Source: Kibdelosporangium banguiense (lineage in GTDB: Bacteria > Actinomycetota > Actinomycetes > Mycobacteriales > Pseudonocardiaceae). Taken from it: a stretch of DNA of 64,000 nt. Shown in pieces: positions 37,915 through 46,864 of this stretch (its first letter is position 1; each line of letters opens with the position of its first letter). The translations under genes were made by a program, and so were the position numbers. The DNA lies in NCBI RefSeq assembly GCF_017876405.1, contig NZ_JAGINW010000001.1:5345203-5409202 (forward strand), read 5' to 3'. The notes under the pieces were generated by a model. It did not search any database and had not been told where the DNA came from. It saw only the letters and a program-made list of their open reading frames with translations.

Positions 37915-39677
37915 CGTTCGCTGTGGAGGTGGACGTTGCGGTGCCGATGCGCGATGGCATCGCGCTCGCCACCAACGTGTGGCGGCCTGCAGGGCCGGGA
38001 CCGTTCCCCGTGCTCCTGATCCGCACCCCTTACGGCAAGGACGACGCCGGAACATTCGGCAACCCGAAGCTGCCGGACGTGTTCGCTTTCGTGGAAGCCG
38101 GGTACGCGGTGGTGGCACAGGACGTCCGCGGGACCTTCCGCTCGCCCGGAACGTTCGTACCGAACGTCCATGAGGGTTGCGACGGTGTCGACACCATCAC
38201 GTGGCTGATTGAGCAGCCGTGGTGTGACGGCGCGGTTGGTATGTGGGGCGGGTCCTACATGGGATTCACGCAATGGCTGGCGGCCGTGCGGGATGTGCCA
38301 GCGCTGCGTGCGATCGCGCCCGTGATGAGCTCCGCCGACCTGTACGGGGCACCGTGGTATTCGCCGGGCGGTGCGTTGTCGCAGGACGCCGTGCTGACCT
38401 GGGGCACGCTTTCGGCTCTGCGCAATCTGCGCCGCGAGCTCGCCGACGGACGTGGTGACCCGGCCGACGTGCAAGCGCTTCTGTCGGGTTTGGACGATCC
38501 GCGGCTGCTGCACGACCCGCTACCGGTCGCCGACCGCGACGCACTGACCCGTTGCCTGCCTTGGGTCGGCGAGGTGCTAGGTCATCCAGAGCGGGACGCG
38601 TTCTGGCAGGAGGTCGCGGCGATCGACCACAGCGGCAGCGTCGCCGTCCCGGCGCTCCAAGTCGGAGGCTGGTACGACGTGTTCATCGGCGAAACCGTGC
38701 GGTCCTACACCACGATGCGCCGCCACGGTGGCAGTGCTGCGGCCCGCGACGGTCAGCGGCTGCTCATCGGGCCCTGGTGCCACGCCGACGGTACCGACCT
38801 CGGCACCTTTCCCGACCGGTCGTTCGGACTCGCAGGCAGTATCAAGACCACTGACATCACCGGCGCGCACCTGCGGTTCTTCGATCACTGGGTCCGCGGC
38901 CGGGCGGAGGATCCCGACGACGGGCACCGGGTCCGGATCTTTGTCATGGGCATCGACCAGTGGCGCGATGAGGTGGACTGGCCGCTGCCTGACACCCGCT
39001 ACACCGACTTCTTTCTCGCGGGGGACGGCCGAGCGAACACCGCTACCGGCGACGGCATCCTGACGCGCGACGCCGCATCAGCGGAGGCGACGGACACCTT
39101 TCTCTACAACCCACTCCGCCCGGTTCCGAGCCTGGGCGGCACTGTGCTCGCTGCCGTGTCCGGCGCCTACCCGGGACCGGCCGACCAAGCGGCGGTGGAA
39201 ACGCGCGAGGACGTGCTGTGTTTCACCACAGCCGTCCTCGAGCGCCCCGTGGAGGTCACCGGCCACGTCACCCTGGTTCTGCACGTCTCCTCCTCGGCGC
39301 CGGACACCGACTTCACCGGCAAACTCGTTGACGTACACCCTGACGGCAAAGCGATCCTGCTGTGTGAGGGCATCCAGCGTGCCCGCTACCGCGAGTCGCT
39401 CACCGATCCGGCGCCCCTGGAACAGGGAACGGTCTATGAACTGACTATCGACCTGTGCGTCACCTCGAACGTATTCCTGCCCGGGCACCGCATTCGGCTT
39501 GAGGTTTCCAGCAGCAACTTCCCCCGCTACGACCGCAACACCAATACAGGCAGGACGATCGCCACCGACGGCGAGGACGACGTCGTCGTCGCGGTCAACC
39601 GAGTCCACCATGGACCGGCTCACCTCAGCCGCCTTGTTCTGCCGTTGATCGAAAGAGAAGCGGAGGTTCCGATGTGA
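37911..39677 (+). CDS. CocE/NonD family hydrolase (peptidase S15 type)
   Basis: A 588-residue alpha/beta hydrolase with a C-terminal jelly-roll. Motifs: AVPMRDGIALATNVWRP, LIRTPYGKDD, nucleophile Ser in GMWGGSYMGFTQWLAA, acid/His region GPWCHADGTDLG and the C-terminal PDTDFTGKLVDVHPDGKA, LPGHRIRLEVSSSNFPRYDR. The family cleaves esters or amides such as cocaine or acylated antibiotics. It is coupled by 4-bp overlaps to both neighbours, implying a joint pathway. Cytosolic, since there is no signal peptide. Confidence 0.9.
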   Translation: MTFAVEVDVAVPMRDGIALATNVWRPAGPGPFPVLLIRTPYGKDDAGTFGNPKLPDVFAFVEAGYAVVAQDVRGTFRSPGTFVPNVHEGCDGVDTITWLIEQPWCDGAVGMWGGSYMGFTQWLAAVRDVPALRAIAPVMSSADLYGAPWYSPGGALSQDAVLTWGTLSALRNLRRELADGRGDPADVQALLSGLDDPRLLHDPLPVADRDALTRCLPWVGEVLGHPERDAFWQEVAAIDHSGSVAVPALQVGGWYDVFIGETVRSYTTMRRHGGSAAARDGQRLLIGPWCHADGTDLGTFPDRSFGLAGSIKTTDITGAHLRFFDHWVRGRAEDPDDGHRVRIFVMGIDQWRDEVDWPLPDTRYTDFFLAGDGRANTATGDGILTRDAASAEATDTFLYNPLRPVPSLGGTVLAAVSGAYPGPADQAAVETREDVLCFTTAVLERPVEVTGHVTLVLHVSSSAPDTDFTGKLVDVHPDGKAILLCEGIQRARYRESLTDPAPLEQGTVYELTIDLCVTSNVFLPGHRIRLEVSSSNFPRYDRNTNTGRTIATDGEDDVVVAVNRVHHGPAHLSRLVLPLIEREAEVPM

Positions 39678-40159
39678 CCACAGTGGACGAACTGATGGAC
39701 CGGTTGGCCATCGCCGATGTCGTCGCCGGTCTCGCGCATGCTCAGGACGACAAGGACTGGGTTGCTCTGCGGCGACTGTTCGCCGACGAGGTTCTCCTGG
39801 ATCTGTCGACACATCACTTCGGCAGGCCGCCGACGACCCTGGTGACCGACGACCTGGTCGAGTTGGCCCGTGGGACTTTGGCGGGCTTCGACTGCACCCA
39901 TCACGCCGCCTCCAACCTCGTCGTGCAACTGTCGGGCGACGTGGCCGAGTGCCGCACGCACATGGTCGCGTACCACCACGTCCCCGCGGAGCCCGGCGTC
40001 GTCGACTACTGCACGATGCGTGGCTACTGGCGGCTCAAGCTTCGCAAGCTCGGCGGGCGCTGGCTGATCACTCACTGGGCGGTGATGCGAACCGGCCCGT
40101 GGGAAGGATCTCCCGAAGCCTACGCGCTCGCCGCCGCGCGCATCACACCCAAGTCCTGA
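39674..40159 (+). CDS. NTF2-like / SnoaL-type protein
   Basis: A 161-residue cone-fold protein from GTG 39674: DELMDRLAIADVVAGLAHAQ, DDKDWVALRRLFADEVLLDL, then CTHHAASNLVVQLSGDVAEC, GGRWLITHWAVMRT. The pattern matches the SnoaL_4 group (dehydratases, dioxygenase small subunits). It overlaps the hydrolase stop by 4 bp. Specific reaction unknown; a role as hydratase or isomerase in the cluster is plausible. Confidence 0.8.
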   Translation: MTTVDELMDRLAIADVVAGLAHAQDDKDWVALRRLFADEVLLDLSTHHFGRPPTTLVTDDLVELARGTLAGFDCTHHAASNLVVQLSGDVAECRTHMVAYHHVPAEPGVVDYCTMRGYWRLKLRKLGGRWLITHWAVMRTGPWEGSPEAYALAAARITPKS

Positions 40160-40172
40160 AGGAGAACCATCC

Positions 40173-40487
40173 ATGTTCTACGAGATCCGCACGGAGCACG
40201 CCCGTTCCGGCCTCGGCACCGAACTGGCTCGCTACATGGACGAGACCGTCATCCCGCTGCACCAGGAGCTGGGGATGCACGTGGTGGGAGCGTTCACCGT
40301 GATCGGCGACGAGGACGCCTTCGTCTGGATTCGGCGCTTCGAAGACGCCGCGGACCGCGAACGCATTGTGGACGCCGTGCACCAGGATCCCCGGTGTGCA
40401 GCCGTGATCGAGACCGTTTCCGCACTGGTGGACGGGACCGAGTCCACTGTCGGATTGCAGCCGGCTCCCAGCTCCAGTCTCTGCTGA
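40173..40487 (+). CDS. NIPSNAP-family protein
   Basis: A 104-residue ferredoxin-like-fold protein: MFYEIRTEHARSGLGTELAR, GMHVVGAFTVIGDEDAFVWI, RRFEDAADRERIVDAVHQDP. These are NIPSNAP-type motifs (dimeric alpha-beta barrel relatives). A good GAAGGAGAA ribosome site precedes ATG 40173. Function unknown, often found in catabolic clusters. Confidence 0.85.
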   Translation: MFYEIRTEHARSGLGTELARYMDETVIPLHQELGMHVVGAFTVIGDEDAFVWIRRFEDAADRERIVDAVHQDPRCAAVIETVSALVDGTESTVGLQPAPSSSLC

Positions 40488-40506
40488 CCTCCGGAAGGAA
40501 TTCCCT

Positions 40507-40563
40507 GTGACCATCCATCCGCACTTCGCGGTGTTCTCCGATCCGGCGGGCGGTTACCGATGA
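40507..40563 (+). CDS. Possible 18-residue ORF coupled to DedA gene
   Basis: A GGAAGG ribosome site precedes GTG 40507 and an 18-codon frame (VTIHPHFAVFSDPAGGYR) whose stop overlaps the DedA start as ATGA. It may be a leader that couples translation, or the tail of a lost VOC-like gene (FSDPAG resembles that family). Low confidence as a product. Confidence 0.3.
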   Translation: MTIHPHFAVFSDPAGGYR

Positions 40564-41198
40564 TCGACTGGCTGGAGCTCGCCGAATCCCTCATCACCTC
40601 ACCATGGCTGTACGCCGTGCTCATCGCGGTGTCCTTTCTGGACTCCTTCCTCCCGCTGATTCCGAGCGAAGCCGTCGTGATCGTCGCAGGCGTTTACGCC
40701 GGGACCGGGCAGACCAACATCGTGCTCGTCATCGCCGCCACGACGCTGGGCGCCTTCCTCGGCGACCTCGTCCCCTACACCGTTGGACGACTGCTCGGTG
40801 TGCGAGTGCTCAAGCGACTGCCACCCGGCACCAAACGCCGCGCGGCGCACGACTGGTTCGTCCGCGAACTCGACGCCCGCGGCGGTTTCATCCTGGTGAC
40901 CACCCGGTTCATCCCGGTCGGGCGCTACCTGGCCACCTTGTCCACCGGAATCGTCGGCTACCCATGGGGCAAGTACATGCTGTTCGTCGGATTCGCCACC
41001 GCCACGTGGAGTGCTTACACCGCACTCACCGGATACCTCGGCGGCGTTGTGTTCCAGGAGAACACTCTGCTGGCGATCGCCGTCGGTGTCGGGCTCGCGT
41101 TCGTGATCACCGGCATCATTGAAGCCGTACGCCGCCTCCGCCGTCGCGCACGGGTCGTGGCGCCGGACACGACTGTTGACGGAACGCCTCCATGGTGA
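40560..41198 (+). CDS. DedA-family membrane protein
   Basis: A 212-residue inner-membrane protein of the DedA/VTT family. Motifs: LDSFLPLIPSEAVVIVAGVY, TTLGAFLGDLVPYTVGRLLG, FVTTRFIPVGRYLATLSTG-like segment (VTTRFIPVGRYLATL) and GIVGYPWGKYMLFVGFATAT. Members help lipid-carrier flipping and proton-motive-force maintenance. Its presence in a catabolic operon is unusual and may serve uptake or export. It overlaps the MOSC gene by 7 bp. Confidence 0.9.
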   Translation: MIDWLELAESLITSPWLYAVLIAVSFLDSFLPLIPSEAVVIVAGVYAGTGQTNIVLVIAATTLGAFLGDLVPYTVGRLLGVRVLKRLPPGTKRRAAHDWFVRELDARGGFILVTTRFIPVGRYLATLSTGIVGYPWGKYMLFVGFATATWSAYTALTGYLGGVVFQENTLLAIAVGVGLAFVITGIIEAVRRLRRRARVVAPDTTVDGTPPW

Positions 41199-41974
41199 AG
41201 AGGCGAGGCTGGGTGCGAGAGCTGTTCGTCTACCCGGTGAAAGGGCTCAGCGCGCAGCCGCTGGACCGCGTTGTACTCCGGCCGGGCAGGGGTTTTCCGA
41301 ACGACCGGATGTTCGCGCTTGCCCGGCCGGATGGCAGATACCGGCCCGGGACGCGTGCCGGACTGCCAAAACAGGAGTTCTTCGCCCTGGTCTCGGACCA
41401 TCGTTTCGCCGCACTCGACACGCACCTCGATACGGAGACCGATGTCCTTACTGCGCGAGTCGCAGGCCACGACGTGTTGAAGGCCGATCTGAGCACTCAG
41501 GAAGGTCGCGACGACGCTGTCCGGTTCTTCACGCGCGTTCTCGACCTGCCTGTGGGTGTCGCACCGTTGCTCGCGCGGGAATCGGGCAGGCGCTTCACTG
41601 ACGCAGCCGCCGCCGGGGATGGACCGATGGACTGGATCTCGTTGATCAATCTGGCTTCGGTCCGCGACCTGGAGTCACGCACTGGCACCGTGGTCGATCC
41701 TATTCGATTCCGCGCCAATGTATACGTGGATGGACTACCGGCGTGGTCCGAATTGGACACGATCGGTCAGGAGCTCGACCTGGGCGGCGTGCGCGTACAG
41801 GCCGTGCGTCGGACCAAGCGCTGCGCCGCGACCGAGGTCAATCCGGTGACCGGCTGCCGCGACCTGCCGGTGTGCACCATGATCGACAGGACGTACGGGC
41901 ATCAGTTCATGGGAATCTACCTGGAAGTCCGCACAGCAGGAGTCGTGGAGAAGGACAGTGAGTTCGTCGCCTGA
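41192..41974 (+). CDS. MOSC-domain protein, mARC/YcbX-like molybdoenzyme
   Basis: A 260-residue protein with the MOSC N-terminal barrel (VRELFVYPVKGLSAQPLDRV, GFPNDRMFALARPDG) and MOSC core. The segment RTKRCAATEVNPVTGC matches the Moco-ligating Cys region of mitochondrial amidoxime reducing component (RCxxTTVDPxTG in human mARC). Members reduce N-hydroxylated compounds with electrons from an iron-sulfur/flavin partner. E. coli YcbX has a fused ferredoxin domain; here a separate 2Fe-2S reductase gene follows with a 17-bp overlap, so a two-protein system is likely. Substrate unknown. Confidence 0.85.
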   Translation: MVKRRGWVRELFVYPVKGLSAQPLDRVVLRPGRGFPNDRMFALARPDGRYRPGTRAGLPKQEFFALVSDHRFAALDTHLDTETDVLTARVAGHDVLKADLSTQEGRDDAVRFFTRVLDLPVGVAPLLARESGRRFTDAAAAGDGPMDWISLINLASVRDLESRTGTVVDPIRFRANVYVDGLPAWSELDTIGQELDLGGVRVQAVRRTKRCAATEVNPVTGCRDLPVCTMIDRTYGHQFMGIYLEVRTAGVVEKDSEFVA

Positions 41975-42914
41975 GTTGCGTCTGCGGGTCAGCGAGGCGA
42001 GCGACCTTACGCCGACCGTCCGGCGCTTTGTCCTGCGGGACGCCAAAGGGTCCGCGCTGCCGGCGTATGAGCCTGGTGCGCACATCGTGGTGACCACTCC
42101 AGCCGGCCACAAGCGCAGCTACAGCCTTGTCGAACCGGGTGGCGCCCAACCGCAGGAGTATGTCGTGTGTGTGCGCCGCGACAACGACGGCCGGGGCGGT
42201 TCGGTGAGTATGCACGATGACGTGGTGGTGGGCGTCGACCTCCTGGTGTCCGTGCCAGTCAACAGGTTTCCCCTCAAGCCCTCGCCCCGGTACTTGTTCA
42301 TCGCCGGAGGCATCGGCATCACGCCTGTCCGGGCGATGGTGCGCCGGCTACGCGTCGCGGGCCGCACTGGTGTGCAGCTGCTGTATCTGACTCAATCCGC
42401 CGAGGAAACCCCGTTCCTGCAGGAGTTCGACGGCCCGGAGGACACTGTGCACCACAGTGATGACCGCGGGTTGCTTGATCTGTGGCCATATCTTGCCGTT
42501 CCAGACGACGACGTGCGCGTTTACTGCTGTGGGCCCGCTCCGCTCATGCGTGCCGTGCAGAGGCTGACGCCTCACTGGCGCATGAGCAGGATCCACATGG
42601 AGGAGTTCACAGCCGGTCCCGCGGGGATGTCCTTGCCGTTCACCGCAGTCTGGGCTGCCACTGGGCGCCGGGTGAAGGTTCCCGCGCATCTCTCGCTGCT
42701 TGCCGCCTTACGCCGTGACGGCATTCGCGTCGAGTCGTCCTGTGAGGCTGGCATCTGCGGCACCTGCCGTCTTGCGGTCCTCGGCGGCGAGGTGGAGCAT
42801 CGTGACTCCGTGCTGACCGAAGGGGAACGCCTTTCCAGTGTGATGGCCTGTGTGTCTCGAGCCAGGTCGGCCGAACTGGTTGTCGGGCCCCACGGGAATG
42901 GGGGATCGGTGTGA
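41958..42914 (+). CDS. VanB-type FMN/2Fe-2S oxidoreductase
   Basis: A 318-residue phthalate-dioxygenase-reductase-like protein. Order: FAD/FMN-binding barrel (YEPGAHIVVTTPAGHKRSYS), NAD domain (LFIAGGIGITPVRAMVRRL, VYCCGPAPLMRAV), C-terminal plant-type 2Fe-2S domain with ligands in SSCEAGICGTC and the fourth Cys in SVMACVSRA. It transfers electrons from NADH to an acceptor. It overlaps the MOSC gene by 17 bp and the amidase by 4 bp, so the MOSC protein is the likely acceptor; no oxygenase large subunit is nearby. Confidence 0.93.
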   Translation: MSSSPELRLRVSEASDLTPTVRRFVLRDAKGSALPAYEPGAHIVVTTPAGHKRSYSLVEPGGAQPQEYVVCVRRDNDGRGGSVSMHDDVVVGVDLLVSVPVNRFPLKPSPRYLFIAGGIGITPVRAMVRRLRVAGRTGVQLLYLTQSAEETPFLQEFDGPEDTVHHSDDRGLLDLWPYLAVPDDDVRVYCCGPAPLMRAVQRLTPHWRMSRIHMEEFTAGPAGMSLPFTAVWAATGRRVKVPAHLSLLAALRRDGIRVESSCEAGICGTCRLAVLGGEVEHRDSVLTEGERLSSVMACVSRARSAELVVGPHGNGGSV

Positions 42915-43831
42915 CCGCTCACGAACTGCATCCTGAGCCCGGATTCACGACGGACGTGTTCGACCGTGGTGCGCCACCTGTGCTGACCGTGGACCCAGGC
43001 GACACCGTTGTCGTGCGATCACTTGATGCGGCTGGGTTTCTCGAACGGCAACACTCGCCAGGAGAGCAGCGGCCGACCATGTTCGAGGGGAAGCGCGGCC
43101 ACTGCCTCAGCGGTCCCATCGAAGTACGTCATGCCAAGCCGGGGGATGTGCTCGCGGTCCGTATCGTTTCGGTCCGCCCGGGCGACTGGGGCTGGACCGT
43201 CGCCGGTGCCAAGGACAACGCGTTGAACCGCGCGCTCGGTCTCACAGGACCGCCTTCCTGGCTGCTGTGGGAGATCGACGCCGACGGTGGGACTGCCACC
43301 AGCGACCGCGGCCACACCGTACGGACCTCGCCGTTCCTCGGCGTGATCGGCATGCCGCCGAATGAGCCCGGCCGGCACTCCACGATCCCGCCCCGATCCA
43401 CTGCCGGTGGAAACATCGACTGCCGGGAGCTGACGGCGGGGGCGACGTTGTTCCTGCCGGTCAGCGTACCCGGCGCGTTGCTGCACCTCGGCGATGGCCA
43501 TGCCGCGCAAGGCGATGGCGAGGTGTCCGGCACCGCGATCGAGTGTCCTATGACGACAGAAGTGGTACTCGACATCGTCACTGACGCCCCGATCTCCGGC
43601 CTGCACGCCGTAACTCCCCACGGGCGGATCACGTTCGGGTTCAAGGCAGACCTCAATCTGGCCATGGCGGAAGCCCTCGCCGCGATGGTCACGTGGATGC
43701 AGCGTCTCTACGACGTCGACAGGGGCACAGCCACCGCACTCGCCAGTTCGGTCGTGGACATGCGCGTCACACAGGTTGTGAACGAGACTTGGGGCGTACA
43801 TGCCGTCCTGGCAGACGGGGCGATCACCTGA
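42911..43831 (+). CDS. Acetamidase/formamidase family amidohydrolase
   Basis: A 306-residue FmdA/AmdA-type enzyme that hydrolyses short amides to acid and ammonia. Motifs: PPVLTVDPGDTVVVRSLDAA, GPIEVRHAKPGDVLAVRIVS, PFLGVIGMPPNEPGRHSTIP, TAGGNIDCRELTAGATLFLP and LHLGDGHAAQGDGEVSGTAIE. GTG 42911 overlaps the reductase stop. Last gene of the plus-strand run; it likely acts on an amide produced upstream. Confidence 0.92.
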   Translation: MTAHELHPEPGFTTDVFDRGAPPVLTVDPGDTVVVRSLDAAGFLERQHSPGEQRPTMFEGKRGHCLSGPIEVRHAKPGDVLAVRIVSVRPGDWGWTVAGAKDNALNRALGLTGPPSWLLWEIDADGGTATSDRGHTVRTSPFLGVIGMPPNEPGRHSTIPPRSTAGGNIDCRELTAGATLFLPVSVPGALLHLGDGHAAQGDGEVSGTAIECPMTTEVVLDIVTDAPISGLHAVTPHGRITFGFKADLNLAMAEALAAMVTWMQRLYDVDRGTATALASSVVDMRVTQVVNETWGVHAVLADGAIT

Positions 43832-43859
43832 GCCCAGGCCACCGCCCCTGTCCGGTCAG

Positions 43860-45584
43860 TCAGTCCTTGAGGCCAGGGAACTGGTCGTCGCGCCATTCGG
43901 CGTTCGCCTGCCGGCCGTCCGCGAGTTCCTGCTCCCGTGCGCGGAGTTCGACGCGGCGGATCTTGCCGGAAATGGTCTTGGGCAGGTCGTAGAACTCTAT
44001 TCGCCGTACGCGCTGGTACGGGGCGAGGTGTTCACGGGCGTACCGCAGGATGGACAGCGCCGTCTCTTTTGTCGGCTCGTGGCCGGGCGCCAGCGCGATG
44101 TATGCCTTGGGCACGGCCAGCCGGATCGGATCCGGTGCCGGGACCACCGCGGCCTCGGCGACCGCCGGATGCTCGATGAGTGTCGATTCGAGTTCGAACG
44201 GGCTGATTTTGTAGTCGCTCGCCTTGAACACGTCGTCGGTGCGGCCGATGTAGGTGATGTAGCCGTCGGCGTCACGGCTCGCCACGTCACCGGTGTGGTA
44301 GTAACCGCCGCTCATCGCTTCGACGTTGCGTTCTGCGTCGCCCCGGTAGCCGGTCATGAGCGGTAGCGGACGTGCCGACAGATCGATGCACAACTCTCCT
44401 TCGCCTGTCCCGGTGACCAGGTGCCCGGTGGCCGGGTCGATGAGGACGACGGGAATTCCGGGCAGCGGCCGCCCCATTGAGCCGGGCCGGACCGCGGCAC
44501 CCGGGGTGTTGCCCACCTGGGCGGTGGTCTCGGTCTGGCCGAATCCGTCGCGCACGGTCAGGCCCCAGGCGCGCCGAACCTGCTCGATGACTTCGGCGTT
44601 GAGCGGCTCCCCGGCGCTGACCGCCTCACGCAGAGCTTCCGGGCGCTCGCCGAGCTCGGCATTGATCAGCATGCGCCAGACGGTCGGTGGAGCACAGAAC
44701 GAGCTGACCTTCCTGCGGCGCAACTGAGCCAGCATCGCCGCCGCGTCGAAGCGACGGTAGTTGTAGACGACGGTGGTCGCTTCGGCGATCCAGGGCGCGA
44801 AGAAGCAGGACCATGCGTGCTTGGCCCATCCCGGTGCGGAGATGTTCAGATGCACGTCGCCGGGCCGCAGGCCCAGCCAATACATTGTGGACATATGACC
44901 GGCCGGGTAGGACACCTGCGTGTGCTCGACCAACTTGGGTCGCGACGTCGTGCCGGAAGTGAAGTACAGCAGCAACGGATCGCCCGGCGCAGTATTCGGG
45001 TGTGCGATGCTCGTGTGCTCCAGTTCGTCGGCTGCCCGCAGATTGGACCAGCCTTCGGCCTCACCGACACTGATCCGCGTGTAATCGCCGGGCACCCGGT
45101 CGAACCTGTCGGTGTCCGCGGCGTTGCAGATCACGTGCCGGACGCCGCCAAGAGCGATCCGGTCCTCAAGGTCCGCCGGCCCCAGCGCGGTCGTGGTCGG
45201 CACGATCACCGCTCCCAGCTTCATGATCGCCAGCATCGCTTCCCACAGCTCGACCTGGTTGCCGAGCATCAGCAGGACCGGGTGTCCTTTGCGGACACCG
45301 TGGGCGGTCAGCCACGACGCCAGACGATCCGAGGCACGGGACATCTCGGCGAAGGTTCGTTCTGTCGTGGACCCGTCCTCTTCCACCACAACAAGGGCCT
45401 GGCGATTGTTTCCGCTTGCGACAGCGTCGAACCAGTCGACCGCCCAGTTGAACCGGGTACCGAGTTCTGGCCATCGGAACTCGGCTACGGCGCAGGCGTA
45501 CTCACCGCGCAGTTGTAGCAATTGGTCGCGGCTCTGCCGGTATGCGCCGGTCGCGTCCACGGGATGCTCTTCGGGTTCGGGCAT
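43860..45584 (-). CDS. AMP-forming acyl-CoA ligase
   Basis: A 574-residue ANL-superfamily enzyme activating a carboxylic acid to its CoA thioester. ATP motif LLYFTSGTTSRPKLVEHT, substrate region GWAKHAWSCFFAPWIAEATT, motif VRDGFGQTETTAQVG, adenylate motif YYHTGDVASRDADGYITYIG and C-terminal Lys in LPKTISGKIRRVELR. Sequence style resembles medium-chain/benzoate-type (ACSM) ligases. Convergent with the amidase gene 28 bp away; probably the terminal step of the same pathway. Confidence 0.92.
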   Translation of the reverse strand: MPEPEEHPVDATGAYRQSRDQLLQLRGEYACAVAEFRWPELGTRFNWAVDWFDAVASGNNRQALVVVEEDGSTTERTFAEMSRASDRLASWLTAHGVRKGHPVLLMLGNQVELWEAMLAIMKLGAVIVPTTTALGPADLEDRIALGGVRHVICNAADTDRFDRVPGDYTRISVGEAEGWSNLRAADELEHTSIAHPNTAPGDPLLLYFTSGTTSRPKLVEHTQVSYPAGHMSTMYWLGLRPGDVHLNISAPGWAKHAWSCFFAPWIAEATTVVYNYRRFDAAAMLAQLRRRKVSSFCAPPTVWRMLINAELGERPEALREAVSAGEPLNAEVIEQVRRAWGLTVRDGFGQTETTAQVGNTPGAAVRPGSMGRPLPGIPVVLIDPATGHLVTGTGEGELCIDLSARPLPLMTGYRGDAERNVEAMSGGYYHTGDVASRDADGYITYIGRTDDVFKASDYKISPFELESTLIEHPAVAEAAVVPAPDPIRLAVPKAYIALAPGHEPTKETALSILRYAREHLAPYQRVRRIEFYDLPKTISGKIRRVELRAREQELADGRQANAEWRDDQFPGLKD

Positions 45585-45678
45585 GGCGTGACTATCAGTC
45601 GTTTGTTGCTCGTGCGGCTACCCACATACGGGGGTAACGCGCGCTTGACGTGGGCCATTGGTCTGCGAAACTTAGCCG

Positions 45679-46464
45679 GTGGACGACAGCGTCACGGCGC
45701 GGGCGGTGATCGACGAGTTGCTGCCAGAGCGGTTGGAACGGTTACGGCGGGTCAGCGGTGTGCCGGTCGTCTTCGGCGGCGCCACCCGGGGCCGCAACCT
45801 CATTCTCAATCGTCTGGTCGGGACATTCGGCGACTCGCTGCGCGGGCTGGCCGTGCAACCGGGCAAAGGGCTCGGCGGACGCGTACTGCGTCAGCGCACA
45901 CCGTTGCGCGTCAACGACTATGCCACGACGCTCACGATAACTCATGAATACGACCGCATGGTCGTGGACGCGGAGCGGTTGACGTCACTCGTCGCCGTGC
46001 CAGTGCTCGTCCGCGGTGAGGTTCGAAGCGTGATCTATGGGGCGGTGCGTGACCACCGCCCGATCGGCGACCGTGCGCTCCGCACCGCCACGATCGTGGC
46101 CTCCCAGTTGCAGCAGGATGTGGAGCAGCGGCTCGACGAAGTGGCTCGTCCTCTCGAAGCCCTTGCCGAACTTGCCGCCATCATCGAGCACACCGACGAT
46201 CCCCGGCTGCGCGCACGGCTCTCGCGGATTCACCGGAATCTTTCCGATCGGCCGATTCGCGCCGAAACCAGGCCCGCGCTGGCACCGCGGGAGATCGACA
46301 CGCTCCGGCTGGTGGAAGTGGGCGCGAGCAACCTCGAGATCGCGACCCGGCTTGGCCTGAGCCCGGAGACTGTCAAGGCCTACCTGCGATCCGCGATGCG
46401 CAAGCTGGGCGTTCACAACCGGACGGCTGCGGCCCACCGAGCCCGGTCGACCGGCAACCTGTGA
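45679..46464 (+). CDS. GAF-LuxR transcriptional regulator
   Basis: A 261-residue regulator from GTG 45679. The N-terminal half is a GAF-like sensor (VVFGGATRGRNLILNRLVGT, GLGGRVLRQRTPLRVNDYAT, VAVPVLVRGEVRSVIYGAVR), the C-terminus a LuxR HTH (LAPREIDTLRLVEVGASNLE, IATRLGLSPETVKAYLRSAM, RKLGVHNRTAA). Divergent from the acyl-CoA ligase 94 bp away, so it probably controls that gene. This architecture is common for aromatic-acid CoA-ligase regulators in actinomycetes. Confidence 0.9.
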   Translation: MDDSVTARAVIDELLPERLERLRRVSGVPVVFGGATRGRNLILNRLVGTFGDSLRGLAVQPGKGLGGRVLRQRTPLRVNDYATTLTITHEYDRMVVDAERLTSLVAVPVLVRGEVRSVIYGAVRDHRPIGDRALRTATIVASQLQQDVEQRLDEVARPLEALAELAAIIEHTDDPRLRARLSRIHRNLSDRPIRAETRPALAPREIDTLRLVEVGASNLEIATRLGLSPETVKAYLRSAMRKLGVHNRTAAAHRARSTGNL

Positions 46465-46513
46465 GTAGAACCCAAAAAGCAGCGCGACCGGCCGGGTGCT
46501 GCCTTCAACGAGG

Positions 46514-46801
46514 TCAGCCTGTGGATCGCAACAGGTTGTCCAGGCAGAGGTTCAATGCTGTCTCCAGGTGCTGGGCGGAGCCTGTGGAGAGCAGGATGCT
46601 GACGCCGCCCTGGATGGCGGTGACGATGGCGGCGGCCAGGCGGTCGGCGTCGAGAGCGGGGTCGGCTTCGCCTGCTGCCTGGGTGGCCTCGATGCCGGTC
46701 CGGACGGCGTCCTGCCATCGTCGGATCAACTGCGTGGTGACGGCTTGGGCAGCGGGGCTGTACCGGCCTACGTCGGCGGCCGGGTAGCCCCAGCGTCGGC
46801 A
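46514..46801 (-). pseudogene. TetR-family regulator, C-terminal fragment
   Basis: The minus strand reads RRWGYPAADVGRYSPAAQAV, then RRWQDAVRTGIEATQAAGEA, DRLAAAIVTAIQGGVSIL and ETALNLCLDNLLRSTG, matching the ligand-binding end of TetR regulators. The DNA-binding N-terminus is missing; upstream sequence belongs to the protease gene region. A remnant. Confidence 0.65.
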
Positions 46802-46864
46802 GGAAGGGGTGGCGGACTTTCCGGCCTCGCCGCCACACCCAGCCTGCCGACGCCTTCTGGTGGC

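Noticed and set aside
36802..46464. Secondary-metabolite biosynthetic cluster
   Set aside because: No polyketide synthase, NRPS, terpene or RiPP core gene is present; amidase, hydrolase and CoA ligase fit catabolism better.
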